DNA from: Bacillus sp. RO2
GTDB taxonomy: Bacteria > Bacillota > Bacilli > Bacillales > Bacillaceae_I
Reading direction: 5' to 3'
NCBI RefSeq assembly: GCF_012911845.1
Contig: NZ_JAAXCU010000033.1
Span: 19,654 to 83,653, forward strand
Length of the DNA: 64,000 nt
A program made the position numbers and the translations under genes. Position 1 is the first letter of the stretch. Each line of letters begins with the position of its first letter. Below, piece by piece: positions 17,010 through 26,227 of this stretch. A model generated the notes under the pieces. It saw only the letters and a list, made by a program, of their open reading frames with translations. It was not told where the DNA came from and did not search any database.

Positions 17010-17936
17010 TTATTGTTTGTTTTTTTCTAAAGATTGTAATTGTTCTGTTAGCAACTCTACATCCAAGTCTTCTCCAATAATGACAAGATTCAACGGGACT
17101 TTAACCAACTCTTTTAAATACAGAGGAGTGCCGTAAGAATACTGAAACAAATAAATACTGTTTGAATGCTCGAAAGTAAGATACCCTTTGATGCGGTAAA
17201 CGGAGTCAGGAAGATTTCTAAGCCAATCTTCAAATTCATCTAAGTCTATTTTAGTGGAAAACTGATACACGAAAGTTTTCAAATGAAGAGAATCCTTCAC
17301 ATGTGCACTAGAATGACTTCCTTTTTCTATCTGTTTCGTTCTCTTCCAGCTGTCTTCCGGAATCTTAGCAAATGTGGTCAGCAGTGTAGAAGCATGGGGA
17401 TTGATGGATTGCAATTCAAACAATATGCTAGAAACCTCTGCTTCACTTACTAAATCTGTCTTGTTCAAGATAAGCATATCTGCATGCTTCACTTGTTCTC
17501 TTATCAACTGCTTGACTTGAATAGAAAGGTTGTCACGTTCTTTCCATCGAAGGACATCTAAAAGGGTGATGATACGAGCTTCAGAAAATTTGTTCGCAAA
17601 TATCGGAGAGAGAACCGTGTCAAGCACTTCTATTGGATGAGCTGCACCTGTCGTCTCTATGTAAATGGCATCCAAATCTTTATCAAGTAATAGCCCTTGC
17701 ATAGTTGATTCCAATTTCTCTTGAATGGTACAACAAATACAGCCATCAAATAGTTCAGATAGTGGGGTTTCATCAGGTATGGAATCAGAGTCAATGGAGA
17801 CTTTGCCAAGCTCGTTCATGACCACCGCCACTTTCCTATTTTCTGATTGTTCCTGTTGCAGCATTTGGGTCAAAAGGGTAGTCTTCCCGCTCCCAAGAAA
17901 CCCAGCTAATATATAAACTTCCACTTTTTTGCTCAT
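17010..17936 (-). CDS. CobW/YciC-family GTPase (COG0523), putative metallochaperone
   Basis: 308 residues. Walker A is GFLGSGKTTLL near residue 13. The COG0523 metal motif CxCC is present (GCICCTI near residue 67). Base recognition is NKTD (LILNKTDL) and a CobW C-terminal domain follows (KTFVYQF...GYLTF). Such G3E GTPases insert or allocate metals, often zinc. This version is shorter than YciC. No Zur box was recognised upstream, so the metal is not assigned. Confidence 0.85.
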   Translation of the reverse strand: MSKKVEVYILAGFLGSGKTTLLTQMLQQEQSENRKVAVVMNELGKVSIDSDSIPDETPLSELFDGCICCTIQEKLESTMQGLLLDKDLDAIYIETTGAAHPIEVLDTVLSPIFANKFSEARIITLLDVLRWKERDNLSIQVKQLIREQVKHADMLILNKTDLVSEAEVSSILFELQSINPHASTLLTTFAKIPEDSWKRTKQIEKGSHSSAHVKDSLHLKTFVYQFSTKIDLDEFEDWLRNLPDSVYRIKGYLTFEHSNSIYLFQYSYGTPLYLKELVKVPLNLVIIGEDLDVELLTEQLQSLEKNKQ

Positions 17937-18073
17937 AAATTGAACCTCCTGATATATGTACCCTTCATTTTACCATACTATTATCTTTCTGTAATACGAG
18001 CATACCATTAGGAAATCCTCTTTGATATTGCTATAATTCACGTAAATATATTTTATAAAAAGGTGGGTACTAC

Positions 18074-19030
18074 ATGATAAACAAATTGGAAAAAGCAACG
18101 TTTGCCGGAGGTTGTTTTTGGTGCATGGTTAAACCTTTTGACGAACAGGATGGCATCGAAGAAGTAGTTTCAGGCTACACAGGTGGCCATAAAGAAAACC
18201 CAACTTACAAAGAGGTATGTTCTGAGACGACAGGCCATTATGAAGCGGTGCAAATTACATTCAACCCTGAATTATTCCCTTATGAAAAACTATTAGATGT
18301 TTATTGGAGCCAAATTGACCCGACCGATGCAGGAGGCCAATTTCACGACCGGGGAGATTCTTATCGTACGGCCATTTTCTATCATTCCGATGAACAAAAA
18401 GAGATCGCCGAAAAATCCAAACATAACTTAGACCAAAGTGGAAGATTTAAAGACCCAATCGTAACAGAAATCCTTCCTGCAAAGCCATTTTATGCAGCAG
18501 AAGAGTACCACCAAGATTATTACAAGAAAAATCCTTTCCGCTACAAGATGTATCAAGCAGGATCTGGGAGGGCTGCCTTTATCAAAGAGAATTGGAAAAA
18601 AGAAAACCATGCAGACTTGAAAAAGAAGCTAACACCCATGCAGTATGAAGTTACACAAAATAATGGTACAGAACCACCTTTTAAGAATGAATTCTGGAAT
18701 CATACAGAAGAAGGAATCTATGTCGACATAGTTTCTGGGGAGCCACTGTTCTCTTCCCTTGATAAATATGATGCAGGATGTGGGTGGCCAAGTTTTACCA
18801 AGCCAATAAAAAAAGAACAAATTAAAGAAGAGATGGATGTAACCCACAGAATGGTAAGGACGGAAGTTAGAAGCAAAGAGGGAGATTCTCATTTAGGTCA
18901 CGTGTTTGAGGACGGCCCTGTTGATAAAGGCGGTCTTAGGTATTGTATCAACTCTGCTGCCCTTCGCTTTATTCCGGTTAGCCAACTAAAAAAAGAGGGC
19001 TATGGAGAATACAAAAAGTTATTTTCATAA
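18074..19030 (+). CDS. msrAB: MsrA-MsrB fusion, peptide methionine sulfoxide reductase
   Basis: 318 residues. The N-terminal half is MsrA with the catalytic GCFWC near residue 14 and [15 protein letters not shown]. The C-terminal half is MsrB (from about residue 180) with [16 protein letters not shown] and the catalytic Cys in [11 protein letters not shown]. The two domains reduce the S and R epimers of methionine sulfoxide. The usual MsrB zinc CxxC pairs are absent in the region seen. B. subtilis has separate msrA and msrB near ypmQRS; here they are fused and about 10 kb from that group. Confidence 0.95.
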   Translation: MINKLEKATFAGGCFWCMVKPFDEQDGIEEVVSGYTGGHKENPTYKEVCSETTGHYEAVQITFNPELFPYEKLLDVYWSQIDPTDAGGQFHDRGDSYRTAIFYHSDEQKEIAEKSKHNLDQSGRFKDPIVTEILPAKPFYAAEEYHQDYYKKNPFRYKMYQAGSGRAAFIKENWKKENHADLKKKLTPMQYEVTQNNGTEPPFKNEFWNHTEEGIYVDIVSGEPLFSSLDKYDAGCGWPSFTKPIKKEQIKEEMDVTHRMVRTEVRSKEGDSHLGHVFEDGPVDKGGLRYCINSAALRFIPVSQLKKEGYGEYKKLFS

Positions 19031-19038
19031 AGAATTAT

Positions 19039-19067
19039 CGGAGTGTACATCACACTCCGTTTTTTTA
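19039..19067 (+). terminator. Terminator after msrAB
   Basis: CGGAGTGT / ACACTCCG stem followed by seven Ts. Confidence 0.9.
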
Positions 19068-19083
19068 TGAATTAGAATAACCT

Positions 19084-19213
19084 GCTGATTTCCGTTCTAA
19101 GCGCTTCGCTTGTCTGCGGGCGGTCCGTGAGCCGCCTCGCTGCGCTGTGGGGTCTCACCTCTCACCTGTCCCTTCCTCCCGCGGGTGTCTACGCGCCTTC
19201 CACTCCAATCAAC
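19084..19213 (+). repeat. GC-rich dispersed repeat, full copy, forward orientation
   Basis: Closely matches the copy at 8821 from GATTTCCGTTC to CCACTCCAATCAAC. It has differences in the middle, including a duplicated CTCACCT. It lies in the gap between msrAB and a small gene. Confidence 0.85.
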
Positions 19214-19324
19214 AAGGGTATATCATTCTACAGTTAGTAAAAAATGCGGTTTACTTCAGTAAAATAAGGTATATTATATTTGTTGAATAGATTTTCTTTA
19301 AAACAATAAAAGTAGGTGAACAAA

Positions 19325-19474
19325 TTGGGGAAATATCAATTGGATAACAAAGGTAAGGTAGCTGTGGCCAAGTTTCATGAAAAACAGACACCTGCTAAAT
19401 TTGATAAAAAGCAACAACTTGAAAAATTACGTGCAGAGTATTTGAAAAAGAAGCAAAAACAAACAGATAAATAA
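19325..19474 (+). CDS. Small basic hydrophilic protein, 49 aa
   Basis: TTG 19325 follows GTAGGTGA and opens a 50-codon frame rich in Lys and Gln (GKYQLDNKGKVAVAKFHEKQ at the start, KKKQKQTDK at the end). There is no membrane segment or Cys. A good terminator follows at 19519. I do not recognise a family; the composition is compatible with a small spore or nucleic-acid-binding protein, but that is a guess. Confidence 0.6.
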   Translation: MGKYQLDNKGKVAVAKFHEKQTPAKFDKKQQLEKLRAEYLKKKQKQTDK

Positions 19475-19518
19475 TATGGATAATAAAATAGGAAGACCAA
19501 ATTCTTCATATGTAGTAC

Positions 19519-19540
19519 CGGGCAGCTTGCCCGTTTTTTA
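19519..19540 (+). terminator. Terminator after the 49-aa gene
   Basis: CGGGCA / TGCCCG stem with a GCT loop, then TTTTTT. Confidence 0.85.
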
Positions 19541-19654
19541 TGTCAAAATTCAACAAAATAACAGAATTATTGCAGGATAACAGAAGGAACATGAAGAATT
19601 TATAGATATAATAGAAACAAAAGCAACAAGGATGATGGAGTGGGGGATTATGCA

Positions 19655-21139
19655 ATGTCAGCGGTAAGTGTAAAAGAATTAAAGTTTCAAGATTTAATCA
19701 ACAAAAATAAGCTTATGTTTTTCGTGATTTTTATCTCGTATGGTGCAGGACTTCTAGTGAATTTCTTTGTACCGGCGGCAACCATTATAACCGTGACCTT
19801 ATTTGTTGCCTTATGCTTAGGGATCGTTTTATTAATTTTGACTAGATGGAAAAATTGGTTCCACTATTTAGTTCCTTACTTTACAGTAGGTGTAACATTT
19901 TTAGTATTTTTAATCATTCTTTTAAACCGCGGGGCATCTTTATCAGGATTTATTCTACCTTTTTTTGTTTTGATGCTTGCAACCGTTTACTTTAATAGAA
20001 ATGTTTTTATCGTTGGAGGGGTGGGGAGTTTAGTCCTTTTCGCTTACTCACTTTGGTCATTTTTAAACGGTAATCTGATGACAGACGGACAACTTGGAAA
20101 TATAGTTCTATTATTCTTTTTGTTGTTTGTCATTACATTTGTTCAAGTGAAAATAGGGAAGAAACTGTTTGCTCAATTTGAGGGAATTGTAGACACGATG
20201 CAAGCTGCAAGTGAAGAGCGGCAAATTAAACAAGAAGCCTTTCAGCAGGATGCCATGACATTAATTGACCAAGTCAATAAAGTCCATGAGCGATTGAACA
20301 TGAATATTCAATCGCAGAAAGAGGTTTCTTTAACGATACAGGAGCTTTCGGTGGGAAGTTCAAAACAAGCAGACCAAATTGGTGGCATAGCGGAACAGAC
20401 GAATGATGTTTCTACTTTGATGGACAATGTAGTAGAAAAATCGAATAGTTTATATGAAACAACTAATACAACGAAATCCACAGCTGATCAAGGGAAAGTG
20501 CTGGCAGTAGAACTTCAGGAAAACATGAAAAGTTTTTCGCAAGATGTTGCGGAAATGGACGCTGTATTTCAGGTTCTTACGGAGAAAATTGATGAAACGA
20601 ATATTTTGACCCAACACATAAAGAACATTACGGATCAGACAAACTTGCTGGCTCTAAATGCTTCGATTGAAGCTGCTAGAGCAGGGGAAGCTGGAAGAGG
20701 GTTTGCGGTAGTAGCAGAAGAGATCCGCAAGCTTGCCACATCCACTGGCGAAACGACAAAAGAAATTACAGAAAATCTCTCCTCTCTTCACCAAACTAAA
20801 GAAGAGGTATTGCAACAATTGCAGGTTAATATTGCAAAAATGGGGAAAAACCTTGAAGCGACAAATCAGGTCAACCAATCCTTCCAGCAGATTAGTGAAA
20901 CACTGAAAACATTATTAACGGATGCACAACAATTCCGTGATTTTGCAGGAACAGTAAAAGAAAAAACGGCAAATACTGACTCCTATACGAGTGAATTTGC
21001 AGCATTGATGGAAGAGGCTACTGCTGGGCTAGAGGAAATTAGCGCGACAGTCGAACAAGTTACAGAGGATAACACACATATAGAGGAGACATTAAAAAGC
21101 ATGGTCAAAATCATTGATAAAATGGAGGATCATAAATAG
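19655..21139 (+). CDS. Methyl-accepting chemotaxis protein without a large sensor domain
   Basis: About 494 residues. Roughly six membrane helices occupy residues 20-170, with no sizeable extracytoplasmic domain and no HAMP motif visible. A long coiled-coil signalling domain follows; the hairpin tip [32 protein letters not shown] is diagnostic. Such receptors signal through CheW/CheA to the flagella. The multi-helix membrane part suggests sensing in or near the membrane. ATG 19655 is chosen; GTG 19640 is also possible (AAGGATGA upstream). Confidence 0.88.
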   Translation: MSAVSVKELKFQDLINKNKLMFFVIFISYGAGLLVNFFVPAATIITVTLFVALCLGIVLLILTRWKNWFHYLVPYFTVGVTFLVFLIILLNRGASLSGFILPFFVLMLATVYFNRNVFIVGGVGSLVLFAYSLWSFLNGNLMTDGQLGNIVLLFFLLFVITFVQVKIGKKLFAQFEGIVDTMQAASEERQIKQEAFQQDAMTLIDQVNKVHERLNMNIQSQKEVSLTIQELSVGSSKQADQIGGIAEQTNDVSTLMDNVVEKSNSLYETTNTTKSTADQGKVLAVELQENMKSFSQDVAEMDAVFQVLTEKIDETNILTQHIKNITDQTNLLALNASIEAARAGEAGRGFAVVAEEIRKLATSTGETTKEITENLSSLHQTKEEVLQQLQVNIAKMGKNLEATNQVNQSFQQISETLKTLLTDAQQFRDFAGTVKEKTANTDSYTSEFAALMEEATAGLEEISATVEQVTEDNTHIEETLKSMVKIIDKMEDHK

Positions 21140-21149
21140 ATTTTTCGAA

Positions 21150-21195
21150 AAATGGGCATATGCACATACGGGACAGCCACCTATATCATAGTGTA
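21150..21195 (+). promoter_or_regulatory. Candidate GerE box and sigmaK promoter of the third YjcZ gene
   Basis: AAATGGGC at 21150-21157 matches the first eight positions of the GerE consensus. CATAGTGTA at 21187-21195 matches CATANNNTA exactly, with an AC 17 bp upstream (21168-21169). The GerE box centre is about 46 bp from the expected start site, a known activating distance. Confidence 0.55.
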
Positions 21196-21226
21196 GAAGT
21201 GTAAATATTAAACAGGAGTGATGACC

Positions 21227-21370
21227 ATGCACGATTACTGTTACTACACTTGCGGACCATGCGGCTATCCATCTCAAGTTGCCCCGGCATACGGCTGTGG
21301 AAATACATTTGTTTTGATCGTAGTACTATTCATTTTGTTAATCATTGTTGGAGCTTGCTATTGCAAATAA
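21227..21370 (+). CDS. YjcZ-family sporulation peptide
   Basis: 47 residues: a Tyr/Cys/Gly/Pro-rich head (HDYCYYTCGPCGYPSQVAPA) and a membrane helix FVLIVVLFILLIIVGACYC, nearly identical to those at 9490 and 9626. ATG 21227 is eight bases after AGGAG; the ATG at 21221 is too close. It follows the chemoreceptor gene but has its own candidate sporulation promoter inside the gap. Confidence 0.85.
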   Translation: MHDYCYYTCGPCGYPSQVAPAYGCGNTFVLIVVLFILLIIVGACYCK

Positions 21371-21386
21371 GATAAGTTTTAAAGGA

Positions 21387-21421
21387 AGTATCACTCAGGA
21401 ACTGAGAGTGATGCTTTTTTT
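21387..21421 (+). terminator. Terminator after the third YjcZ gene
   Basis: AGTATCACTC / GAGAGTGATGCT stem followed by a T run. Confidence 0.85.
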
Positions 21422-21445
21422 GATTTAGAAAGCATGTAATACTGT

Positions 21446-21543
21446 AGATCTTCGTTCAAGGCACTTCGCTTGCCTGCGGGCGAAGCCGAGGATGCTCAAG
21501 GTCGCCCCACGGAAAGCGTAGCCATTTGCAGAAAGTAACAGCG
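21446..21543. repeat. Remnant of the GC-rich dispersed repeat
   Basis: Starts like the forward copies (TTCGTTCAAGGCACTTCGCT) and ends like the reverse copies (GCAGAAAGTAACAGCG), with the middle missing. It looks like an internally deleted or recombined copy. Confidence 0.65.
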
Positions 21544-21589
21544 GGGTTAAACACACAACTAAGGACTGTTTATTTATCGATAAATTGAA

Positions 21590-21673
21590 CGAAAGATTTC
21601 GTTCGACTGAACATAGAATGAAAGTAAGCTAGCTTATCGACAACCAGGATTTACCCTGCCTCTAAAAGGCAGG
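21590..21673 (+). other. Two hairpins in the yodT leader
   Basis: GAACGAAA / TTTCGTTC near 21590-21607 and CCTGCCT / AGGCAGG at 21655-21673. Neither has a T run. They may be mRNA structures or protein sites before yodT. No clear sigmaE, sigmaK or -24/-12 promoter was recognised here. Confidence 0.35.
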
Positions 21674-21728
21674 AGCTACTATTGCTAGTAAACGGTTACA
21701 GGACAGTTGTGGAAAGGAGTAATCGTTT

Positions 21729-23060
21729 ATGGATCAATCCTATCTTATTAAGCCTTTATTAGATAAAGAGTATCCAGTGATAAGCCATGGTAACGGAGTG
21801 TACTTATACGATGTCACTGGGAAGAAATATTTGGATGGGTCTTCTGGTGCTGTTACAGCAAGCATTGGTCATCATGTACAAGCTGTAATAGATGCGATGG
21901 CCGATCAGGCAAGCAAAGTATCATTTGTTTATCGATCCCAATTTAGCAGTGTACCTGCGGAAAAACTGGCAACAAAAATAAGTTCTATCACACCAGGAGA
22001 TATTAATTGGTCGTTTTTCGTAAATAGTGGGACAGAAGCTGTGGAAACGGCGATGAAAATATCCATCCAATATTGGCAAGAGGTAGGGCAACCTCAAAAA
22101 AACCAGATTATTTCACGATGGAAAAGCTATCACGGTATTACAATAGGAGCGCTATCCTTATCAGGACATGCGGATCGCAGGAAGAGATTTGAGCCCTTAT
22201 TGGAAAAGTCGCCTGTTGTAGAACCGCCTTATTGTTACCGTTGTCCTTTCCATTTGGAATATCCTGCATGTGGTCTTAAGTGTGCTGAGGACCTAGAGCG
22301 TGCCATCCTGGAAATTGGGGAAGAAAATATTGCAGCATTTGTAGCGGAGCCGGTCATTGGGGCAGCAGCTGGAGCGATCTGCCCTCCAGATGGGTATTAT
22401 CAAAAAATTGCGGAGATATGCAAAAAACATCACATTCATTTTATTGCAGATGAAGTAATGACGGGCATCGGAAGAACCGGCAAAATGTTTGCAATGGAAC
22501 ATTGGAACGTAATTCCGGACATTATTTGTATAGGAAAAGGCATGAGTGCGGGTTATTCTCCCATTGCGGCAACACTAGTGAGCGAGAGGATAATAGAAAG
22601 CATTCTAAAGGGATCTAGGCTGATAATGAGTGGACATACGTATAGCGCTAATCCCCAATCCGCAGCAGTTGCATTGGCTGTTTTAGAATACATTGAAAGC
22701 CAAAATCTTGTAAGCAATGGCCAGCAGATGGGAGAATATCTGTTGCGACAATTATATCAATTAAAACAAACATACTCCTTTATTGGTGATGTTAGAGGCA
22801 AAGGGCTTTTACTTGGACTGGAAATTGTAGCAGATCTTGCGACAAAGTATCCATTTTCACAAGAAAAAGCGGTCACCACAAGACTGGTGGAGTTGGCCCA
22901 GAAAAATGGTTTGCTCATCTACCCTGCATCAGCGGGGATAGAAGGAGTGGGTGGGGACGCCGTCATTATTGCACCACCGCTATCAATCGATCAAAAGGAA
23001 ATAGATGAACTGATTGCCATCCTAGAGCTGACACTTAACGAACTTCAAGTAGAATTGTAA
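21729..23060 (+). CDS. yodT: Class III PLP aminotransferase, YodT-like
   Basis: 443 residues. The class III pattern is complete: YLDGSSGAVTASIGHH, FVNSGTEAVETAMKISIQYW, FIADEVMTGIGRTGKMF and the PLP lysine in IGKGMSAGYSP. A cysteine-rich stretch CYRCPFHLEYPACGLKC near residue 175 is typical of the YodT subgroup. It should transfer an amino group from an amine or omega-amino acid. It is first in a four-gene unit with CoA-transferase subunits and a YodQ-like peptidase, the same gene set that accompanies kamA in B. subtilis. Substrate, possibly a beta-lysine derivative, is inferred from context. Confidence 0.85.
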   Translation: MDQSYLIKPLLDKEYPVISHGNGVYLYDVTGKKYLDGSSGAVTASIGHHVQAVIDAMADQASKVSFVYRSQFSSVPAEKLATKISSITPGDINWSFFVNSGTEAVETAMKISIQYWQEVGQPQKNQIISRWKSYHGITIGALSLSGHADRRKRFEPLLEKSPVVEPPYCYRCPFHLEYPACGLKCAEDLERAILEIGEENIAAFVAEPVIGAAAGAICPPDGYYQKIAEICKKHHIHFIADEVMTGIGRTGKMFAMEHWNVIPDIICIGKGMSAGYSPIAATLVSERIIESILKGSRLIMSGHTYSANPQSAAVALAVLEYIESQNLVSNGQQMGEYLLRQLYQLKQTYSFIGDVRGKGLLLGLEIVADLATKYPFSQEKAVTTRLVELAQKNGLLIYPASAGIEGVGGDAVIIAPPLSIDQKEIDELIAILELTLNELQVEL

Positions 23061-23073
23061 GGAGTGGACCGGG

Positions 23074-23790
23074 ATGGAGAAAGTAGAGAATACATTTAAC
23101 AAAATAGTGGAACTGGAAATGGTCCCCCATTTATTTTTTGATGGAATGACACTGATGTTCGGCGGCTTTGGAGGAGTGGGGACACCTCCGAAGCTGGTGG
23201 ATGCCCTCTTGGATTCAAGGGTGAAAAACCTGACACTTATCGGTAATGACGCCGGCTTTCCTACTATAGGTATTGGAAAGGTAGTGTGTGCAGGAAGGGC
23301 AAATAAATTGGTTGCTTCCCATATTGGTTCTAATCCAGTTGCAGGCAAGATGATGACGGATAAAAAGATGGAAGTCGAGTTCAGTCCACAGGGAACCTTA
23401 GCCGAAAGAATAAGAGCTGGTGGTGTAGGTTTAGGAGGGATTCTGGTTGATGTTGGAATTGAGAGTGACATTGTAACTAAAAACAAGCAAATCCTTACAT
23501 CAGGTGGAAAAGATTATATTCTTGAACCGGCTTTAACTGCAGACCTTTCAATCGTCTATGCAAAAAAAGCTGATCCATATGGGAATCTTATTTTTGATAA
23601 AAGCGCTAGAAACACAAATCCGCTTGTGGCAATGGCAGGGGCAAAAACTATCGTGGAAGTGGAGGAATTTGTTCCTTTAGGATATTTAGATCCGGAAGAA
23701 ATTGTCGTGCCTGGAGTATATGTGGATTATATGGTTCAAAGCGAGGGGGTGAACTGGACATGGGTATGGGAGGAAACATACGGAATTTGA
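23074..23790 (+). CDS. yodS: 3-oxoacid CoA-transferase subunit A (YodS-like)
   Basis: 238 residues. GMTLMFGGFGGVGTPPKLVDALL matches the N-terminal glycine-rich strand-loop of CoA-transferase alpha subunits, and NDAGFPTIGIGKVV and GTLAERIRAGGVGLGG follow as expected. With the next gene it forms a two-subunit enzyme moving CoA from an acyl-CoA to a free acid. ATG 23074 follows AAGGAGTG. Its 3' end overlaps the subunit B gene by 31 bases. Confidence 0.85.
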   Translation: MEKVENTFNKIVELEMVPHLFFDGMTLMFGGFGGVGTPPKLVDALLDSRVKNLTLIGNDAGFPTIGIGKVVCAGRANKLVASHIGSNPVAGKMMTDKKMEVEFSPQGTLAERIRAGGVGLGGILVDVGIESDIVTKNKQILTSGGKDYILEPALTADLSIVYAKKADPYGNLIFDKSARNTNPLVAMAGAKTIVEVEEFVPLGYLDPEEIVVPGVYVDYMVQSEGVNWTWVWEETYGI

Positions 23791-24413
23791 TTGCCAAAAG
23801 AGCGGCCAAGGAAATAGAAAATGGAATGGTTGTAAACTTGGGAATAGGCATTCCGTCGTTGGTTCCCAATCATCTACCAGATAATATCCATGTTTTTTTC
23901 CAAGCGGAAAACGGTGTGTTAGGAATGTCATCTACTCCACAGTCCGGGGAAGAAGACGCCAACCTTTGCAATGCTGCCGGATTTCCGGTATCTGTCCAGC
24001 CTGGTGCATCTTATTTTGATAGTGCTCTAGCTTTTGGAATGATCAGGAAAGGGAAGCTGGATATTACGATTCTTGGATCGCTACAAGTATCGGAACAGGG
24101 AGATTTGGCTAACTGGATTGTCCCTGGCAAAAGGGTACCGGGTATGGGTGGGGCTATGGAGCTTTCACAAAAAGCAAAAAAAGTGATTGTATTAATGAGT
24201 CATACAGATAAAAACGGGCAATCAAAAGTGGTGAAATCATGCAGTTTACCTGTAACAACACCAAAATGTGTGGACATCATTATTACCGATTTAGCAGTTT
24301 TTGAGATTACGGAAGCTGGTTTGCTCCTTCGTGAATTAATGCCAGGCGTGAGTTTTGAGCAGGTAAAAGAGAAAACAGAAGCACCCTTTACACTGTCGCC
24401 TACATTTTTATAA
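23760..24413 (+). CDS. yodR: 3-oxoacid CoA-transferase subunit B (YodR-like)
   Basis: 217 residues. The catalytic glutamate motif is present (FFQAENGVLGMS). NLGIGIPSLVPNHLP and PGKRVPGMGGAMELSQKAKKVIVLMSHTDKNGQSK are characteristic of the beta subunit. ATG 23760 follows GAGGGGGTGA located inside subunit A, which gives translational coupling. It acts with the 23074 product in the lysine/beta-lysine cluster. Confidence 0.88.
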   Translation: MGMGGNIRNLIAKRAAKEIENGMVVNLGIGIPSLVPNHLPDNIHVFFQAENGVLGMSSTPQSGEEDANLCNAAGFPVSVQPGASYFDSALAFGMIRKGKLDITILGSLQVSEQGDLANWIVPGKRVPGMGGAMELSQKAKKVIVLMSHTDKNGQSKVVKSCSLPVTTPKCVDIIITDLAVFEITEAGLLLRELMPGVSFEQVKEKTEAPFTLSPTFL

Positions 24414-24449
24414 CGGTTAGATTATGCTGTGGAAAGAAGGGGGGATGAG

Positions 24450-25712
24450 ATGAAAGAGAAAATGATTAAGGAATGGTTGAGTAAAAACACGGGAATTGGT
24501 GTCAAGCTTTTAAGAAAGCTTATTCAAGAAAGAAGTGTACAGGGCCATGAAAGTTCCGCGCAAGCAGTGGTGATCGAAGCGTGCCGGGAACTGGGGATGG
24601 AAATAGACATATGGGAGCCGGATAGTAAAGAAATGAGTTTGCATGAAAATTTTGTATCCACACGGGATAATTTTGAGGATTCTCCTAATGTTGTGGCGAC
24701 CTGGAAGGGAACTGGGGGTGGTCGTTCCATCATCCTTAATGGGCATATCGATGTAGTACCTGAAGGAGACTTGTTGCAGTGGGAATGTGATCCGTACGAA
24801 GGTAAAGTTCAAGATGGTAAAATATACGGCAGGGGAAGCACAGATATGAAAGGTGGAAACGTCTCCCTATTACTTGCGCTAAATGCTTTAAAATCCATTG
24901 GTGTAAAACTTAAAGGGGATGTAATTTTTCAAAGTGTCATTGAAGAAGAGAGTGGGGGAGCCGGAACATTGGCGACCATACTTCGAGGCTATTCTGCAGA
25001 TGCAGTACTAATACCAGAACCTACAAATATGAAAATTTTCCCAAAACAACAAGGGTCCATGTGGTTTCGTCTAAAAGTAAAGGGACGTTCAGCACATGGA
25101 GGTACACGATATGAGGGAGTAAGTGCCCTTGAAAAGAGCATTCTGGTTATAGAAAAAATCCAAAAGTTAGAAACGAAAAGAAATGAAAGAGTAGAAGATC
25201 CTTTATATAAAGGCATTCCAATACCCCTTCCGATTAACATCGGAAAAGTAGAAGGAGGAAGTTGGCCGTCCTCGGTACCAGATATGGTAGTGTTGGAAGG
25301 AAGAATAGGAGTAGGGCCGGAAGAAAAACTAGTAGAAGTCAAACAAGAACTAGCAACGTGGATGGAAAGCATGAGTGAAACAGATCCGTGGTTTAAAAGT
25401 AACCCTGTCGAACTTGAATGGTTTGGTGCGCAGTGGGTGCCTGGATCAGTAGAGTTAGGCCATCCTTTTGTGAAGATGATTGAAAAAGCATATATACAAG
25501 TGGAAAAGAAGCAACCCATTTTAGAAGCATCACCGTGGGGGACGGATGGAGGATTATTCACCCAACTCTCAGGTATCCCAACAGTCGTATGCGGTCCCGG
25601 AACAACAGAAGTAGCGCATTATCCTAATGAATTTATCTACATTGACGAAATGATAAAGGCTGCAGAGATTTTTGCCATTCTTTTAATGGACTGGTGCGAA
25701 ACCTCTGACTAA
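24450..25712 (+). CDS. yodQ: M20 family deacylase/peptidase (YodQ-like)
   Basis: About 420 residues. M20 metal ligands are visible: NGHIDVVPEG (His, Asp), GRGSTDMKGG (Asp), IEEESGGAGT (Glu), and a late His in VAHYPNEFIYI. A dimerisation lid domain lies between. The family includes ArgE and DapE, which remove acyl groups from amino acids. With KamA and AblB nearby, deacylation of N-acetyl-beta-lysine is a reasonable but untested guess. ATG 24450 follows AAGGGGGGATGAG; GTG 24429 is unlikely. A terminator follows the stop. Confidence 0.85.
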   Translation: MKEKMIKEWLSKNTGIGVKLLRKLIQERSVQGHESSAQAVVIEACRELGMEIDIWEPDSKEMSLHENFVSTRDNFEDSPNVVATWKGTGGGRSIILNGHIDVVPEGDLLQWECDPYEGKVQDGKIYGRGSTDMKGGNVSLLLALNALKSIGVKLKGDVIFQSVIEEESGGAGTLATILRGYSADAVLIPEPTNMKIFPKQQGSMWFRLKVKGRSAHGGTRYEGVSALEKSILVIEKIQKLETKRNERVEDPLYKGIPIPLPINIGKVEGGSWPSSVPDMVVLEGRIGVGPEEKLVEVKQELATWMESMSETDPWFKSNPVELEWFGAQWVPGSVELGHPFVKMIEKAYIQVEKKQPILEASPWGTDGGLFTQLSGIPTVVCGPGTTEVAHYPNEFIYIDEMIKAAEIFAILLMDWCETSD

Positions 25713-25743
25713 GTATAGATGAATAACTAAGCAACTAAAAAAG

Positions 25744-25774
25744 ACCGGGCGGTTCTTGCCCGGTTATTTTTATT
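25744..25774 (+). terminator. Terminator after yodQ
   Basis: ACCGGGC / GCCCGGT stem, then TATTTTTATT. Almost the same hairpin stands alone at 9320. Confidence 0.85.
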
Positions 25775-25821
25775 GGTGTGATGGTAGTTGAAGGGGTGGC
25801 GGATATTGTTGAATTGTGTCG

Positions 25822-25921
25822 AGTTCTTGATATAATCTATTTTTTCTTGATATATCTTCAGAATTATTGATATATCTCAGAATTTCTTGATATCCTCCAA
25901 TTTTTCTTGATATCCCATCTG
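25822..25921. repeat. Tandem array with exact 20-bp period (TTGATAT core)
   Basis: Five units. The core TTGATAT starts at 25827, 25847, 25867, 25887 and 25907, exactly 20 bp apart, with a conserved upstream T-rich TTTC and a degenerate AT-rich remainder (TATCTCAGAA-like). It fills the gap between the yodQ terminator and the candidate ger promoter. No reading frame is maintained. Confidence 0.85.
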
Positions 25922-25929
25922 ACTGGTTT

Positions 25930-25958
25930 ACATATCCTGAGATGTTTAGAAAATACTA
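25930..25958 (+). promoter_or_regulatory. Candidate sigmaG promoter of the ger operon
   Basis: ACATA at 25930 and AATACTA at 25952, separated by 17 bp, differ from the forespore consensus GHATR-N17-CATHHTA by one base each. Position (30 bases before the first ribosome site) and gene content fit forespore expression. Confidence 0.5.
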
Positions 25959-25987
25959 TCAAGTATATGAAGACCGGAGGCAACTTT

Positions 25988-26227
25988 ATGGTTACGTTCT
26001 TTACTATCTTACTATTTTTAAGTATGGTGATTTTTACTTCCATCCTCGATTGTTATTACTATAACAGGGATGTTTTAGACTGTTTTAGTCGTTTGTTCAT
26101 TTTTGATCCTGGATTAAGAGAGTGGATGGTTTATCTGACGTTTATATTTGGGATTTCAATCGCTGTCATTCAAGATCTCCGTTTCAAAAATAATAAAAAC
26201 AGGAGCAAAGATACTAATGGGCAATAA
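25988..26227 (+). CDS. Small two-helix membrane protein at the head of the ger operon
   Basis: 79 residues with two membrane helices (VTFFTILLFLSMVIFTSIL and WMVYLTFIFGISIAVI) linked by a short loop containing YYYNRDVLDC. ATG 25988 follows GGAGGCAAC. The end overlaps the gerB start. Small two-helix proteins encoded with gerA-type operons are known in bacilli and modulate germinant receptors; membership here is inferred from size, topology and position. Confidence 0.7.
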   Translation: MVTFFTILLFLSMVIFTSILDCYYYNRDVLDCFSRLFIFDPGLREWMVYLTFIFGISIAVIQDLRFKNNKNRSKDTNGQ

